64,000 bases of DNA from assembly GCA_009599575.1 (NCBI GenBank), contig VWND01000025.1, positions 1 to 64,000 on the forward strand, given 5' to 3'. The translations under genes were made by a program, and so were the position numbers. Below the pieces are notes generated by a model. That model did not search any database. It worked only from the letters and a program-made list of their open reading frames with translations, and was not told the DNA's origin. Shown here in pieces: positions 10,353 to 22,438 of the stretch. The stretch's first letter is position 1, and every line of letters begins with the position of its first letter. This DNA comes from Blumeriella jaapii. Taxonomy: Eukaryota > Ascomycota > Leotiomycetes > Helotiales > Drepanopezizaceae.

Positions 10353-12168
10353 GTCATATACACACTCCGTACACAGTAAAGAAGGTACGGTATATTACGG
10401 TACGGTAGGGTACGGTATGGTACGGTACGGTACGGTTCCTACCTTATGTACTGTAGGTCAGGAGACTTGCTAAGACAAGGTCGGGTCAGGTACTGTACAT
10501 ACTGTACATACTGTACATACTGTGCTGTGCTGTGCTCTACTGTATTATGCTCTACTGTGCTCTACTGTATTGTGCTATATTGTACTGTATTATAACTTTC
10601 AAGAAAGCAGGGTGTCGAAAGAAAACAGGGAGAAACGGCGCGTCACCTGCTGGCTGGCTGGCTGGCTGGCTTGGGCGATTGGCTTCCGCGTGTGAGGTGC
10701 TTGTCTCACCTGGGGCGGCGCGTGGATGCGTGATTCTGGGGAGGGTTGGGGGTGGGGGTGGGATGGTGTGGTGTTGGGAGGGTTGGGGGTGGGTGGGTGA
10801 TACGCTGCTGGCGTGGACCCGTGTCATGAATCGGATCTGGGGGACTTTTTCGTGCTCCCGGCTGTGGAAGCGTGGTGTTGTACTGTACTGTACTGTGTGA
10901 TGTAGCGTGCTGTTGTTTTGTGTGATATAGTACGGTAGTGTTTACCCAAAGAAAAAAGACGCGCATCTCGCGTGGTACTGGGGGGTGTCGCGGGGTTACA
11001 GGTCAGGTCGAGCGATATGTGTGCATGTATATGTATAGGTATATAGGTATGTATGTGTGTGTGTAGGGAGAGATGATGAGATAGTAAGAGAGTGGGATAG
11101 TGAGATAGTGATATACACATACACATACACACACATACACATACATACCAAGGTACATATATACATACATACATGACATACGGAATAGAGAAAGGCTTGT
11201 GTTCCGTGAAGGAGAGATCACGATCAAGGTATTGAAGTAAAACAGTATATGAATGATCAAGAATCAGTTGAAGTCTGATTTCAGCTAACAAAGCAACGAG
11301 CATCTTATTTACATAATCGGAGCAGTGAGCGCATACTAAACAGTTGATCTAAAAACATCGTGCAAACGATTTTGAGATTATTGATTAAGGTCTGAGACGA
11401 TTATTAATTGTAAGATTGATTGAAATAGTTATATTTTTGATTCTCAGATGATCATAATCTAGTTGCATTCTAGTTATAAAAACAACTGGAGTAGCTCAGA
11501 ATCATCTTGAGCATGATGTTGGGATCATCATGTGATAGATCACGTGCTAGATATTGTGCGACATTACAAATTTACATAGGTACACACATACACACATACA
11601 CAGATGCTGACTCCCATCTTCCCCTAGTAGCTACTCGACCGTCAACAAGAACGCGATAACTGTACTGTACACAGTACAGTACAGTACTGTACGTACGTCC
11701 CCATTCTCGCAAACTCCGATCCTCCTAGCTCGCTCGTTGGGCGTGTACCGATCCCCCGTGGCACCGTGAAGCCACCCACGCCGAACTTCCGAGTACGCAC
11801 AAACCTCTGCATACCAACCAGCACACACCCGAACCCCAGATCCCAAACCGAGGCGATGATGCCCTTCCCCTTCCTCCTCTCCAAAGAAAACACCACGTGA
11901 TGCGACACACACGCGAGCGAGGAGCTGGGGCGCGGGATGCAGCGCCAACCCATTTGGACCTATGCTTCGGATAGCTACAGTGCAGTATCAACTCCGTCCG
12001 TACACATAGCAGCTGACAGGACTACGGTCGCGATGACGGTTCGGCGTACATTCCCCTCTCTGATTCCGGCTTGCTGACTGTACTGTGTATGTACAATACA
12101 GTACAGTACAGTAGGTACATACCTACGGCTAAGCGAACCCAAACATCAACCCCCCCCCCCCCCCCAAC
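10353..12168. other. Repeat-rich intergenic DNA between the Tc1 element and the hydantoinase gene
   Basis: No gene recognised. Visible: GGTACGGTAC and ACTGTACATA runs (10380-10590), CTGG repeats (10652-10672), G-rich tract 10738-10800, ACTGTACTGT near 10880, CATACACATA repeats (11030-11175), an AT-rich stretch (11220-11570), further GTACAGTAC runs (11660-11695, 12078-12125) and a poly-C run (about 12150-12166). Confidence 0.6.
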
Positions 12169-15100
12169 TTACAGATCCCAATCCCCCTTCTCCCTCATCG
12201 TCTCATACCACTCCCTCACATACGGCAGCCCAGCATGCGGCCCATACAACTCGCCCTCCCACTGCCGCCTCGGCGGTCTCAAGCCGGTCTCCTCCCAACA
12301 CCTCTCGCTCAGCTCCCTCAAGCTCCCCCCCCGATCATAGACCCGCGACGCGTCGCCCGCGTGCCGGCTCCGCGCCCGCATGTCCGCGCGGCAGCGCCGC
12401 GTGCCCTCCGCATCGACCGCGAACGTCTCCGGGTCGAGCAGCACGCCGTAGTTGTGCCGCGCGCCCCGGACCGTGACCAGCTTCCGGGCGACCTCGCGGG
12501 CGACGAGCGCCGCCGGCCGCGTCGTGGGGTCGCCGAGCCCGCCGCCGCCCCAGGTGATGAACTCGAGGAGGTCGCCGGGCGCGACGCGCACGCCGTCGCA
12601 CTTGCTCGGCAGCACCTGGGTCGAGGCGGCGTGGCCGGCGCCGGCCTGCCGGTGCAGCCTCTTGGAGGAGCGCGAGCCCGGCTGGCCGCCGTTGATGCCC
12701 CAGGGCTTGGTGAACCACCGGTCGTCGTGGACGCTGATGTCTCCGGCCGCGAGGAAGCGGTAGAGGGTGCCTGGGCGACGTCAGTCATGACGGCTTCGGG
12801 CAAGGCGGCGAGGAGGAAGAGAGCGAGGACTCACGCTGCGCGTTGCCTCCGCGGTAGAAGCCAGGCCCTCCACTGTCGGCGAGAGACTCGTTGGCCTCGA
12901 TGCGGAGCGGGAAGTTGAGCTCGATGAGTTCCGTGGGCACGGATTTGATGGCCGGGAACAGGCAGTGACAGTCGGGCTAGAGAGTCTGGTCAGCGGAGGA
13001 GGCTCGGTGTGAGGTTGCAACGCTCCCAGGCCCGGCGAGCAAGGCCATGAATGCCCCCCGGGTCGTGCGAGAAAGACGAACGTGGTGGACGTACCCCATC
13101 TCCAATCGGCCGGGCGGGAACCCCCCCAAATCCGATTTGGTAGAGCTGGTACCACTCCCCGTCTGGCGTGAAGCCAGAGTAGAAGAAGTGCGGCGAGTCG
13201 GAGAAGCCGGCCGCGGCTCGGTGTTGCGGACTGCGCTGGCCCATCAAGGCCTGAATGATATCCATCGTCCTCCCGAGGAGGTGAGTTCGACAACTCAGGG
13301 CCGCGGGCCTCACCGGCCGCAGAAGCGAGCCTTCAGGCGTGATGACCTCCAGCAGGTCGTGAAAGCCGTCGTTGACGACGCAGAAGGGGTCGAAGACGGC
13401 GAGCAGATAGCCGACGAACATCTTGAACATGGTCGTCGAGAGATAGAAGTTGATGGACGTCTCGCTCTGCGGGCTGCTGCCCGAGAAGTCGAAGACGAGC
13501 TGGCCGTCCTGCTTCTGCATCGTGCAGGTGATGGCGTACGGACCGACGCCCTGGCCGTCGTCGTCGACGAAGTCCGTGAAGCTGGACGGCTCCGTGCCGA
13601 TCTGCCTGTCGATGAGTTTCGCTATCCCGGAGCGGTTTCGGGAGAGCAACTCATCGCACGACGCGGTATAGACGCTGCGCTCTCACGGTCAGCGGGCGCT
13701 CGTGGAACTGCGCGACCCAACCGGACGCCGGTCGAGAGGCCGACGATGCTTACTTGGGTCCAAACCTCTCGTTCAACTCGCAAACCCTCGTCGCCGCGGT
13801 GCGGCAAGCGGCGACGAGGGCCGTCAGGTCACTTCGGAACCAGTCCGGCTGGCGAGAATTCCGACAGAAAACGCTGACTAGGGCCTCGTTGAGAGTGCCT
13901 CTCGCGTACAGTTTGACGGTGGGGATTTGTAGACCGTCCTCGAAGACCGATCTGGCATTGATAGACATGCTTCCTGGGACCTTTCCCCCGACGTCGCTAT
14001 GGAGAAGTTAGCATGGCCACGCAAGTCCTCCAGACGTCGCACTCACGTCATGTGGCCGAAGTTAGCAGCCCATCCGACAATGTTTCCCTGGTAGTGGATC
14101 GGCAGGAGAACGATCACATCGTTCAAATGAGTAACAGCGCCGCGGATCTCGTAGACATCGTTCGTGACGAAAACGTCCCCTTCTTCAATCGTTCCGGGCC
14201 AGGAGTCGAGGAACTGCCCGATGAAGCTACCGAACTGACCGACCAGCATTTTGCCCTCCTTGTTGGTGATCACATTGAACTCGTCCTGCTGGTCTCGGAT
14301 GGCGGGTGACATACTGCACCGCAGCATCAGCGTGTCCATCTCATTCCGAATCGACTGCAGCGAGGAAGAGATGAGCGTTGGTATAAGCGAGGACGCATCA
14401 ACAAGCCTCCGAGCTGCATCCCAGTCCAGTTCAGCGTTTCCGCCGGTGCGAGCGCTGCTCTCCTTTGGACGCACGAGAATGTTGCCGTAGGCATCGATCT
14501 CTCCGTAGAATCCAGGAAGAATGAGGGTGTTGGAATCCATCTCGGAAATCACACATGGTCCGTCAACGCGGTATCCGCTCTTCGAGATCTTCGCTCGGTC
14601 CCAGAAGATCGCCTCAACCCTCTCGCCCTCCGTGCTGATCGTTTTCCGGGTCACGATGGCGCTCTCTGGGGGTGTCTCGCCCGCAGAACTGGATGTTTGG
14701 ATGGGCGTGATCTCCATGTCTGGCGATCCGTCTGTGACGATGGCACCCAGACGCATGATCTCCAGAGCGAAAGAAGGGAGGGAAAAGCTGAACTGCTGCT
14801 CGTGCGCAGCATCAAATCGCTTCTTGACCTCAGCTACGAATTCCTGGGGCTCGAGCTTGAACTCCTCTTCGAGAAAGGGGATGCTGAGAGTCAGAGCTTG
14901 GCCTTTGTATCTCAGGTCTGCCTCGAGGATGGTGGACAGGACTGTGGACGGGCCGCGTCCAAGGGCCTGGAACATGACCTCGTGGCAAGCTTCCTGTAGT
15001 TTCTGTAGGGAGTCCCATATCGCTGTTGGGCTGGCATCCGAAAGCAACTTGATATACGACGCCGACTGCTCGTGGCTCAACTTCGTCGTCGCGTCCCCCT

Positions 15101-16749
15101 GGGCACACAAGACGCCTGGTGCCGGTGGAATGATCACTGGCCAAGCTCCAAGCAGCTTGCCCACAGCGTTGGCATGGAGCGGTCCGGCGCCTCCGAAGGC
15201 GACGAGAGAGAAGTCTTCGGGGTTGTGACCCTGCTCAACGGAGACGTTTCGCAGGGCATTGTAGATCCTCTCGTTAACCAGATCATAGATGCCCTGGGCA
15301 GTCTGATCGGTACTGAGACCCATCTGACCCGCCACGTTCTCCACCGCAGCTGTAGCAGCAGCGATGTCTAGAGGAAACGCCCCTCCCAAGAGCTTGTCTG
15401 GGAGATATCCGAGCACAACATTTGCGTCTGTCACAGTTGCATCTGTACCTCCTTTCCCATAGCAGGCTGGGCCAGGCTTGGCCCCCGAAGATTCCGGTCC
15501 GACTCGCAATGTGGAAGTCAGCTCGACGTATCGAGCGATGGATCCGCCTCCTGCTCCGACGGATCGAACATCGACCGAAGGGGCTCGGACCGTGAGAGAG
15601 TCCACTGCAGTTTCTCGACGAAGGGTAGGCTCTCCATTGGCAATCAGAGCACAATCTGTTGATGTGCCCCCCATATCTAACGTGATGAGGTTGCGGTATC
15701 TCGTCTTCTTGGCTACAACATCAGCAACTCCTCGGACGCCACCCGCAGGTCCCGACCTGTACAATTCTCAGCATCTCAAAACCAGCAGAGCGGCTCGTGG
15801 CTCACATCAAGATGTTGACCGGCAACTCCCCAGCCAGATCCAAGGTCGTCAGACCTCCATCGCTCTTCAAGATCCGAATCGTCTCGCTGTCTTCGGCGAG
15901 AAGCTTCTGCAAATTCGCCAGATACTTCTTCACAACCGGTTTGACGATGGCGTTTGCGCTGGCCGTAACGGTTCTCTCATATTCTCCCACTTCGGGCAGA
16001 ACATCAGCAGAGCAGACAATCTCGACGTCAGGGCCTAGCTCTTCTCCGAGGATCTTCGCCACTGTTCGCTCATGCGCAGCATTCTGGTAGGAGTTAATAA
16101 GGCTGATGGTAACGGCTTCTGGCTTCTGTATCTTAAGGTGCCGGAGATCCTTCCGTAGCTTTGCTTCGTCGACGGGAGTGACAATCTTCCCGTCGGCGGA
16201 CATCATGCCTTCGCACTGGACGGTGCTTTCAAGAGGCACAATGGGAGGTGGCGGGACGAAGTTAATCCAGGCCCCTAAGCCTCCTGGTATCTGAGATCTT
16301 CTGACCGAAAGAACATCTTTGTGGCCTGCAGTGACGATGAGGCCCGTCCGAGCACCCTTGCCTTCGAGAACAGCGTTGGTCCCTTAGGCGCAGAGTGTCA
16401 ACGTCGTCGGACTTTTCAGCACACGCGGGGCAATCACTCACCAACTGTAGTGCCATGGTGAATGCTTTCAAATTGCCCATCCCACCCATAGAGGTTCTTC
16501 AACTCTTCGCGTGCCTTTTGAATCCCGTTTTTGACCCCAATGCTCTGGTCTTGGCTGGTGGAAGGAACCTTCGTTCTGACAGTCTTCCCCTCCGGGGTAA
16601 AGACGCAGACATCAGTAAACGTTCCCTGGGTACATCAGCGCGCTGAAGGGGCGTAAGGATAAGCCATGTATGAATTGAAGACCGTCACGTACCCCAACGT
16701 CGACTCCAAGTCTGTACCCAGCTCTTTTCATCCGACCCGCGTCGCCCAT
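12169..16749 (-). CDS. Hydantoinase/5-oxoprolinase family protein (fused HyuA-HyuB)
   Basis: ATP-dependent hydrolase of cyclic amides such as 5-oxoproline or hydantoins; the exact substrate is not readable. Eight exons join in frame: 16749-16693, 16625-16442, 16382-15806, 15756-14047, 13996-13754, 13674-13095, 12976-12835 and 12770-12169, giving 1364 residues. N-terminal HyuA half: LGVDVGGTFTDVCVF nucleotide-binding motif split by intron 1, HHGTTVGTNAVLEGKG, MSGPAGGVRGV at the exon 3/4 joint, and LDMGGTSTDCALI. HyuB half: MDTLMLRCSMSPAIRDQQDE, GDVFVTNDVYEIRGAVTHL, DFSGSSPQ, GFSDSPHFFYSG, SGGPGFYRGGNAQ and a Gly-rich TWGGGGLGDP near the end. The length and both halves fit eukaryotic single-chain oxoprolinases. 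D-V-GGTFTD rather than D-R-GGTFTD suggests the hydantoinase-like branch rather than classical OXP1 (inference). The start is in AAGATGG. The next gene upstream, the lectin, is on the same strand. Confidence 0.88.
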
Positions 16750-17857
16750 CTTGATTGCCCGAAATCGAGAAACGTAGGAGAGGATCAGACGTTCAAAACA
16801 CAGAGGACTGTCGGTTCTTATGGTTCCCTCTCGGCGTTGGCACCTGGACGGACCGAAACAAGCACTTACCGATCTGCGTGTTTACAATTCCTTTTGACTG
16901 AGGGGTAGGTCCATGGCCCGATCATCTCATTCCGAGAACCTGGCTCTTATCATTGCGGGTGCCGGTTGTACCATGTCATCGATGTTGCACAAGGGAGGTC
17001 AAGAGTGGAGACTGATAGGGAACCTTCATCCGAGGATGTGTACATATGACAAAGAGATAGTCACACAATCTGCTATGTTGGAAACTTGAGAACAGATATC
17101 GGTCGATAATACTTCGAGGAGGTTGTATGGGATGATATGAATACAACAGAACGAGTGAAATGCTTACGGAATGGCGGCATGTTCTTCCATCTCCACTGCT
17201 GCTATTCCGCTTGGTCACGTGGGATTGCTTAGTTAGGAAGTAGCTCCTGCAGCTCGGGCAGATCCAATGGGATGTGGAAACTCGACATGTCACTTCTCAG
17301 AAGTGTTGTCGGGAGACTGGCTTCCTGCTGCCGCCATCCTGAGCATAACTCAGGGGTAGAAGAGTTTTGAGGTACAGTAGTGCGCCGAGGGCGTGTATCC
17401 CTTTCCACCCAAGCTTTCTCACTGCGCACTTTAGTAAACAGATCTACGGATGTTACACCACAAAATAAGAATACTCTTTCCTGTCTCACCCACCCCTCGT
17501 GGTACCAACGGATACCCAATGGCCCCTCGCCATTCCCTCCCTCGGCTAACTTGCCTCGCTTCTAAGCACACTCTGAAAAGTAAACAAACCCTCCTATTCG
17601 AACAACGTGAAAGTTGGAACTGTACAGAAACTACCAAACATCTCCTAGTCTCCAAAGCGCTAGAGCAGATTTCAATCCGTGGCACGATTACGTGATCAAA
17701 CGAGTGTATTGGCAATCTGATGCAGAGATTCCACGGCGAAACAAGGTGAGATCTCACTAGCTAGTCAAATGCACGTGAACAGCGAAAACACCCAAGGGGG
17801 AAACCAGCATTATCCCTATCAGCACCAACGTGCCGAACTGCAGTCCGCTTCGAGCGC
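16750..17857. other. Intergenic region, no gene seen
   Basis: Promoter side of the hydantoinase gene and 3' side of the lectin gene. Open frames here are short and lack splice-consistent extension or recognisable content. Confidence 0.5.
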
Positions 17858-19198
17858 CTACTGAGCGGCCGGTGGAAGAGCGCGGGTGCCGGCTGTCCAA
17901 CCATTCTGCCATTTCCACTCCGAAACAGCCGTGATTTGGACGCCGGCCTGCGAGTAGACGCGTATCTCTGGCTTACCACTAGCGAGCCATGATAAAGAGC
18001 CAATCTGTGAGCCTGGAATAGACTTCTGCTTGAAGGCGCCGTCGTACCAGCTTCCATCATTCGCCTTCTCCAGAATGGTATCGTCGGGACCGGTGTAGTA
18101 GACACGGAGACCGGTGCCCGAGGAGGAGGACCAGTTCGTCGCTGAGATGGCAGCACGAGGAGATGCCGAGTGGACGGAGAATTCTCCAGTCTCCCAGTGG
18201 CCCCCATCATCGTGGGCTTTCTCGATCAGGTCAAGGTTTTGGGCCTGATAGTAGAGGCTGAGCGGCAGGGAATTAGCTAAACGTTTCAGCGGTGGGTATG
18301 GAGGAATCTGTACCGGATGCTAACTTTCGACGCTTTGTATGCAGTTACTGCAATGCTACTCCCTGCAGATGCAGTTCCGAGAGCCTGGTCCTTGTACCAG
18401 GATGGACCTGCCGAAATCAGTCAAGCAAAGTCTGTGACGGGGTGAAGTTCCTACCATCATTGCTGTACTCTTGAATCGTGTTGTCGGGGGCTTGTACGTA
18501 GACGCTATGTGACAAGACGGATTAGCACCCTATTTGTGCTTATGTCTGGCACAGGACTCCAAAAATGCCGTCTTCGAGGCAAGTGCTTCAGGCTGGGATC
18601 GGAAAACTGTTCCAGGGTACTTGCCGGATCTTCAATGAATTGCCATCGATGTACGTAGCCGCTACTTGCGAATATGGGGCGACGGGATAGCCTTTGTTGC
18701 TCAGCTCTCCGGGGAACCAACCCTTACCACTGTCGGACTCATCATAGCAAAGTTCTCCAAGCTTGAAGTCCGGGGTGATATAATAGAGACGAATCTCACA
18801 CAAACGTCAGCGAGCTTGTCTGTTAGCGGCCGGGTATGAGAGCTCTTACGTGCTCGAGACCAGGAGTAGCAGCCACAGCTACGGGCGAGCCAACTTTTCC
18901 CTTGCCGATGGCCTTGTCTCCACCCCACCACGTAGACCCAGATCCGTTGTACCCGGTTTCACGGATGCCTCCAAATACATCCTTAGAAATCGACACGTTA
19001 GTATCGTCCGTGAAATGGGCAGAAGAACGTACCTGGAAGTAGACTCGGAGGACACCAGCGCCACTTCCTACCTTGCCGATTGCAGCAATCGCAGTACCTG
19101 TACATAAATATCAGTTTTGAAATTCGAAGATACCCTTTACCGAGTGACTCACGATCATCAATGACGGAGGCATCAACTGGACCGGAGTTTGAGGACAT
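17858..19198 (-). CDS. Fucose-specific lectin (AAL/fungal_lectin family)
   Basis: Sugar-binding six-bladed beta-propeller of the Aleuria aurantia lectin type. Seven exons join in frame: 19198-19153, 19097-19033, 18981-18850, 18794-18625, 18504-18455, 18407-18314 and 18257-17858. They give 318 residues, close to the 312-313 of AAL. Repeated blade motifs are visible: GVLRVYFQDVFGGIRETGYN, IRLYYITPDFKLGELCYDE, KIRVYVQAPDNTIQEYSNDG, VSIRLYYQAQNLDLIEKAHD, GLRVYYTGPDDTILEKANDG and PEIRVYSQ. The R, E and W/Y positions typical of fucose pockets recur in several blades. There is no signal peptide (MSSNSGPVDASVIDD), as in related lectins. Intron 4 uses a GC donor (CG|GCAAGT at 18624); only this gives the K-I-R-V-Y joint. 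A TATA box lies about 130 bp upstream. Biological role (defence, storage or recognition) is not determined. Confidence 0.92.
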
Positions 19199-19325
19199 TT
19201 TTATGCTTCTTCGACTCTGAGAACGAGCTGGGTCTTTCGCGAGGTATTTCGTGTATGCTTAAAGAGGGTTGAGATGGGTTTGAACTCTGTGTCTTTGCTT
19301 CGAAACTGACGAGAGAGATGTGGTC

Positions 19326-19332
19326 TTATATA
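19326..19332 (-). promoter_or_regulatory. TATA box of the lectin gene
   Basis: TATATAA on the minus strand, about 130 bp before the lectin start codon. Confidence 0.5.
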
Positions 19333-22300
19333 GAAAAACAGGAGGGGGCACTGAACTTCCCATAGGAGAAAAGTGGCATCATCCCAATGGAGATGAGATG
19401 ATCTGCAACATGCTGAAAAGTGGTGACGGCAGCTGCCTCTCAGTGTAGGAGTCCGCGATCTCATCCACTCATTTCTTCGTAAAGTCTGCAAGTCGTGATA
19501 CACAAATGTGCAGTGATACATATGATTTGAACTTACTGAAGAGGATGATTTGGTCAATGCCGTATAACTCTGGCTTGATAGACTTGCTCTGCATGGAGCT
19601 AGTTTGGGCTTCGTGATCGTCCTCGATCAGACCACTGAAAAGTGCTGTTCAGCTTGAGAAGAGCACGCCAGAACACCTGTTCAGTGTGAGAAAAAGCCGA
19701 TTCAACCTAGCCTCCGCCTTGGCAAGGCAAGGCGAGTCAAGGCAGGCTGGTGCTGAAGATTTGGTAGAAGGAGCTTTGGAACTTCGGACACGTCCCCGAG
19801 ATCCACAAACCTCGCTAAATTTCACTATCGTGACATTGGGGTCAAGATATGGGCAAGTACGCCCTTAACTATCAACTTTCCCCAAGCATACTGTTAAATG
19901 AACATTTCAACAGAAATGAAGCTGGAACTAATCGGCTTAAGGGCCAGATACCTGATCAATCTCCTCGTAAATGTTTGAAGCACCGACGACTTAGCGACTA
20001 TGGCAACTTTCCAACAGCAAGTCGCCCGATACAATAGTTTGTGTAAGATTCAGTTCGTTCTCAAGCGACATCATGTCATATCTTTGAGGATGTAGAATAG
20101 TCGTGCAATCATGTAATCGGTCCTCATCCGCATGTCTGCATCCTGCCCTAAATCAGAGTCAGATCCCAAGTAGCGTCAACAACTTCAAGGACTGCGGTCT
20201 TTGCTTCCGGCATAGTCTAACTAGTGGAAACCACAGCATGGGGACAGAAATTCCCGGCTACAGAAGAAGAAGTACAGAGACTGTGTTTGAGGCTACACCA
20301 CCGTCTTTTGAACCAATTAAACTTGCATCTTGGAGAAAAATTGACGCTAGCGTTGACGTGCATTCCCTACGCAGCTCTGTTCCTACATACTGTACTGTAA
20401 GCTAAGCTTGTCTCAAAGTCCATGCACGACATTGAATCGTAGATTGCTCCGAGCTCATTGGACGTCACGAATGCCGATCGAGAATTGCGTTTCCGTCAGC
20501 ATAGATGTATGATCATCCTTCTTTTTGCTTGACATCCAAGAATTTCGTCGCATTATTTATCTTTCGTAACTTCTTGCCGCGGAAAACTGACAGGAATGCG
20601 CATGTGGACGCCAGTCCTCAGAATGACCACGGGATTTGTATATCAAAGCTGGTCTTCCTGGTATGGGTGTAAGCGGCTCTGTAACATGCAGCGTTAAGTT
20701 TTTTAGAGTGGCTCAAGATGATTTGCTGTCATTTAGAAGTATACCGCCTGCAGAAGTAGGCAACGCTGACCAACCACCATGCGGGCTCTCTATGATGAGG
20801 GTTGGCAGCATGTAGTACACCCTGAAGACACAGATATCCGTTCTGTATAGTCCCGATAGAGAAGAACATGACGCGCTCTCTCCCGATACTTAGTACAAAA
20901 TCAGCAAAAGACTTTGTCATATATGATACATGTAGCAAAATTGCGTGGCTGCTTCTGAACTAAACATATCGTGAATGTATCGGAATCTCGATAGAGCTCG
21001 ATGGCCAGGAACGAACGAAACTTGGCACCGTTACATGATGGCGTGTTTATCATTGACGGATCTGCACACGGAAGTATGTAGATTGGCCAATTTTTGAAGC
21101 CATGGCGCCGAGCTGGCATTCGAAAACGTGGAGAAACACGGCAGACGATGACCCAGAACAACCCCTGTGAAAAGAATAAATTAAGGCAGAGAGAATCATT
21201 TTACCCTATAGAACATGTGATATGCGGGGAAAGGACAAACGTTGATCGTGTCTGATGCCCAAGACGAGAGTAGTCAAGAGGAAATTGCCTGCGGTGCTAC
21301 ATGAACTTATGAGCGAGCCCATCAGCCAACCCTCTCGAATAGCTCGAACCGGGTCATATTGAAGACGTTGTATCAAAAACCGACAACAGCTTCAGACATC
21401 CGTTGTTCTCCAATTGTTTGGTCATGCTGTCATATAGATCCATAAAGCCCCAGGAACCCAGGAACCCAGAAAGACGAAGGGTGATGTTCATTCATTTTGG
21501 TACAATTGCGTACCGAAATCGAAGCTCTGTCACCTAGGCCGAGACATGGGATCTACATGCCGTAGGCCGTTGCACAAGATTGTGTGAGACTTGAGTTAGC
21601 CTGAGCATCTTGGAGTTGAACTTGCTTATATGAAAAGCGGACTTGACGAGGAGAAAGAGAAATTTCGCGACCAATGAATAGGTAGAATCAGAGATCAAAA
21701 GGTAACGTGGTTACGTTATGGACAGCAGCTTGTCAGCTAAGCTAACTATAGGTACTTAGTCGTAGGTATGTATCTTGGCGCCAGGTCTCTGCCGTCATCA
21801 AGCGAAAAGCCAATGTCAACAACATCTGTAGATAGATACAGTAGATGAAAGATTTCGGTACACTGCCCCGGAATTCAGTAAAATACAATTGCGAGATTGC
21901 AATTTTTCATATCACGAACCGCTTCTAGCTGACAGACGATGCCTCGCCTGGCTCTCGCTGCATCGGCGAAGAAAACTGTAGGCCAATTTCAAGACTCCAG
22001 GCGCCATGGGTAGAACGGCAAAGTAGATACCGGACTTGGGTGGCGATTTCTGGGGGCGAATTTGGGGGAGGCTTCAAGAACCCACTTTTGTAATTTGAGA
22101 AAGGGTAAGAGAAACGGGGGAACTGCTACTTGCATCGATTGATTTGCTTGGTCGTGGTGTGACCGGATTTTTCTCGCTACTTTTTGATTGAATCAGTGCG
22201 GCGGATTCGCCGTAGGATCCACGATAACGAGGATTGACGCTGTCAATATCTTAGCCGAATACTAACACGGAGAACCCCTAAAGTCCTCTACAGTACTTGC

Positions 22301-22438
22301 CAGAGTGAGTCTAGTCACACAATTGCAGCCGAGCTTATCCGAGAATCTCAACGTAGGAAGTATCGATGCAATGCCTTCTCATCGACAGCGGGATAAACAA
22401 TCTGCACACTTCAACGTTTCTCGAAGACGTTGCCAGCC
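19333..22438. other. Gene-poor region of about 3.1 kb
   Basis: No gene supported on either strand: the open frames are at most about 120 codons, have no shared motifs and cannot be extended by splice sites. The base composition is balanced and unlike the repeat blocks to the left. It may hold the promoter of the permease (right end) and untranslated or decayed DNA. Confidence 0.5.

Noticed and set aside
15796..16239. Hydantoinase start at an internal Met (16239)
   Set aside because: The upstream exons carry the conserved D-V-GGTFTDV nucleotide-binding motif, so the start is at 16749.
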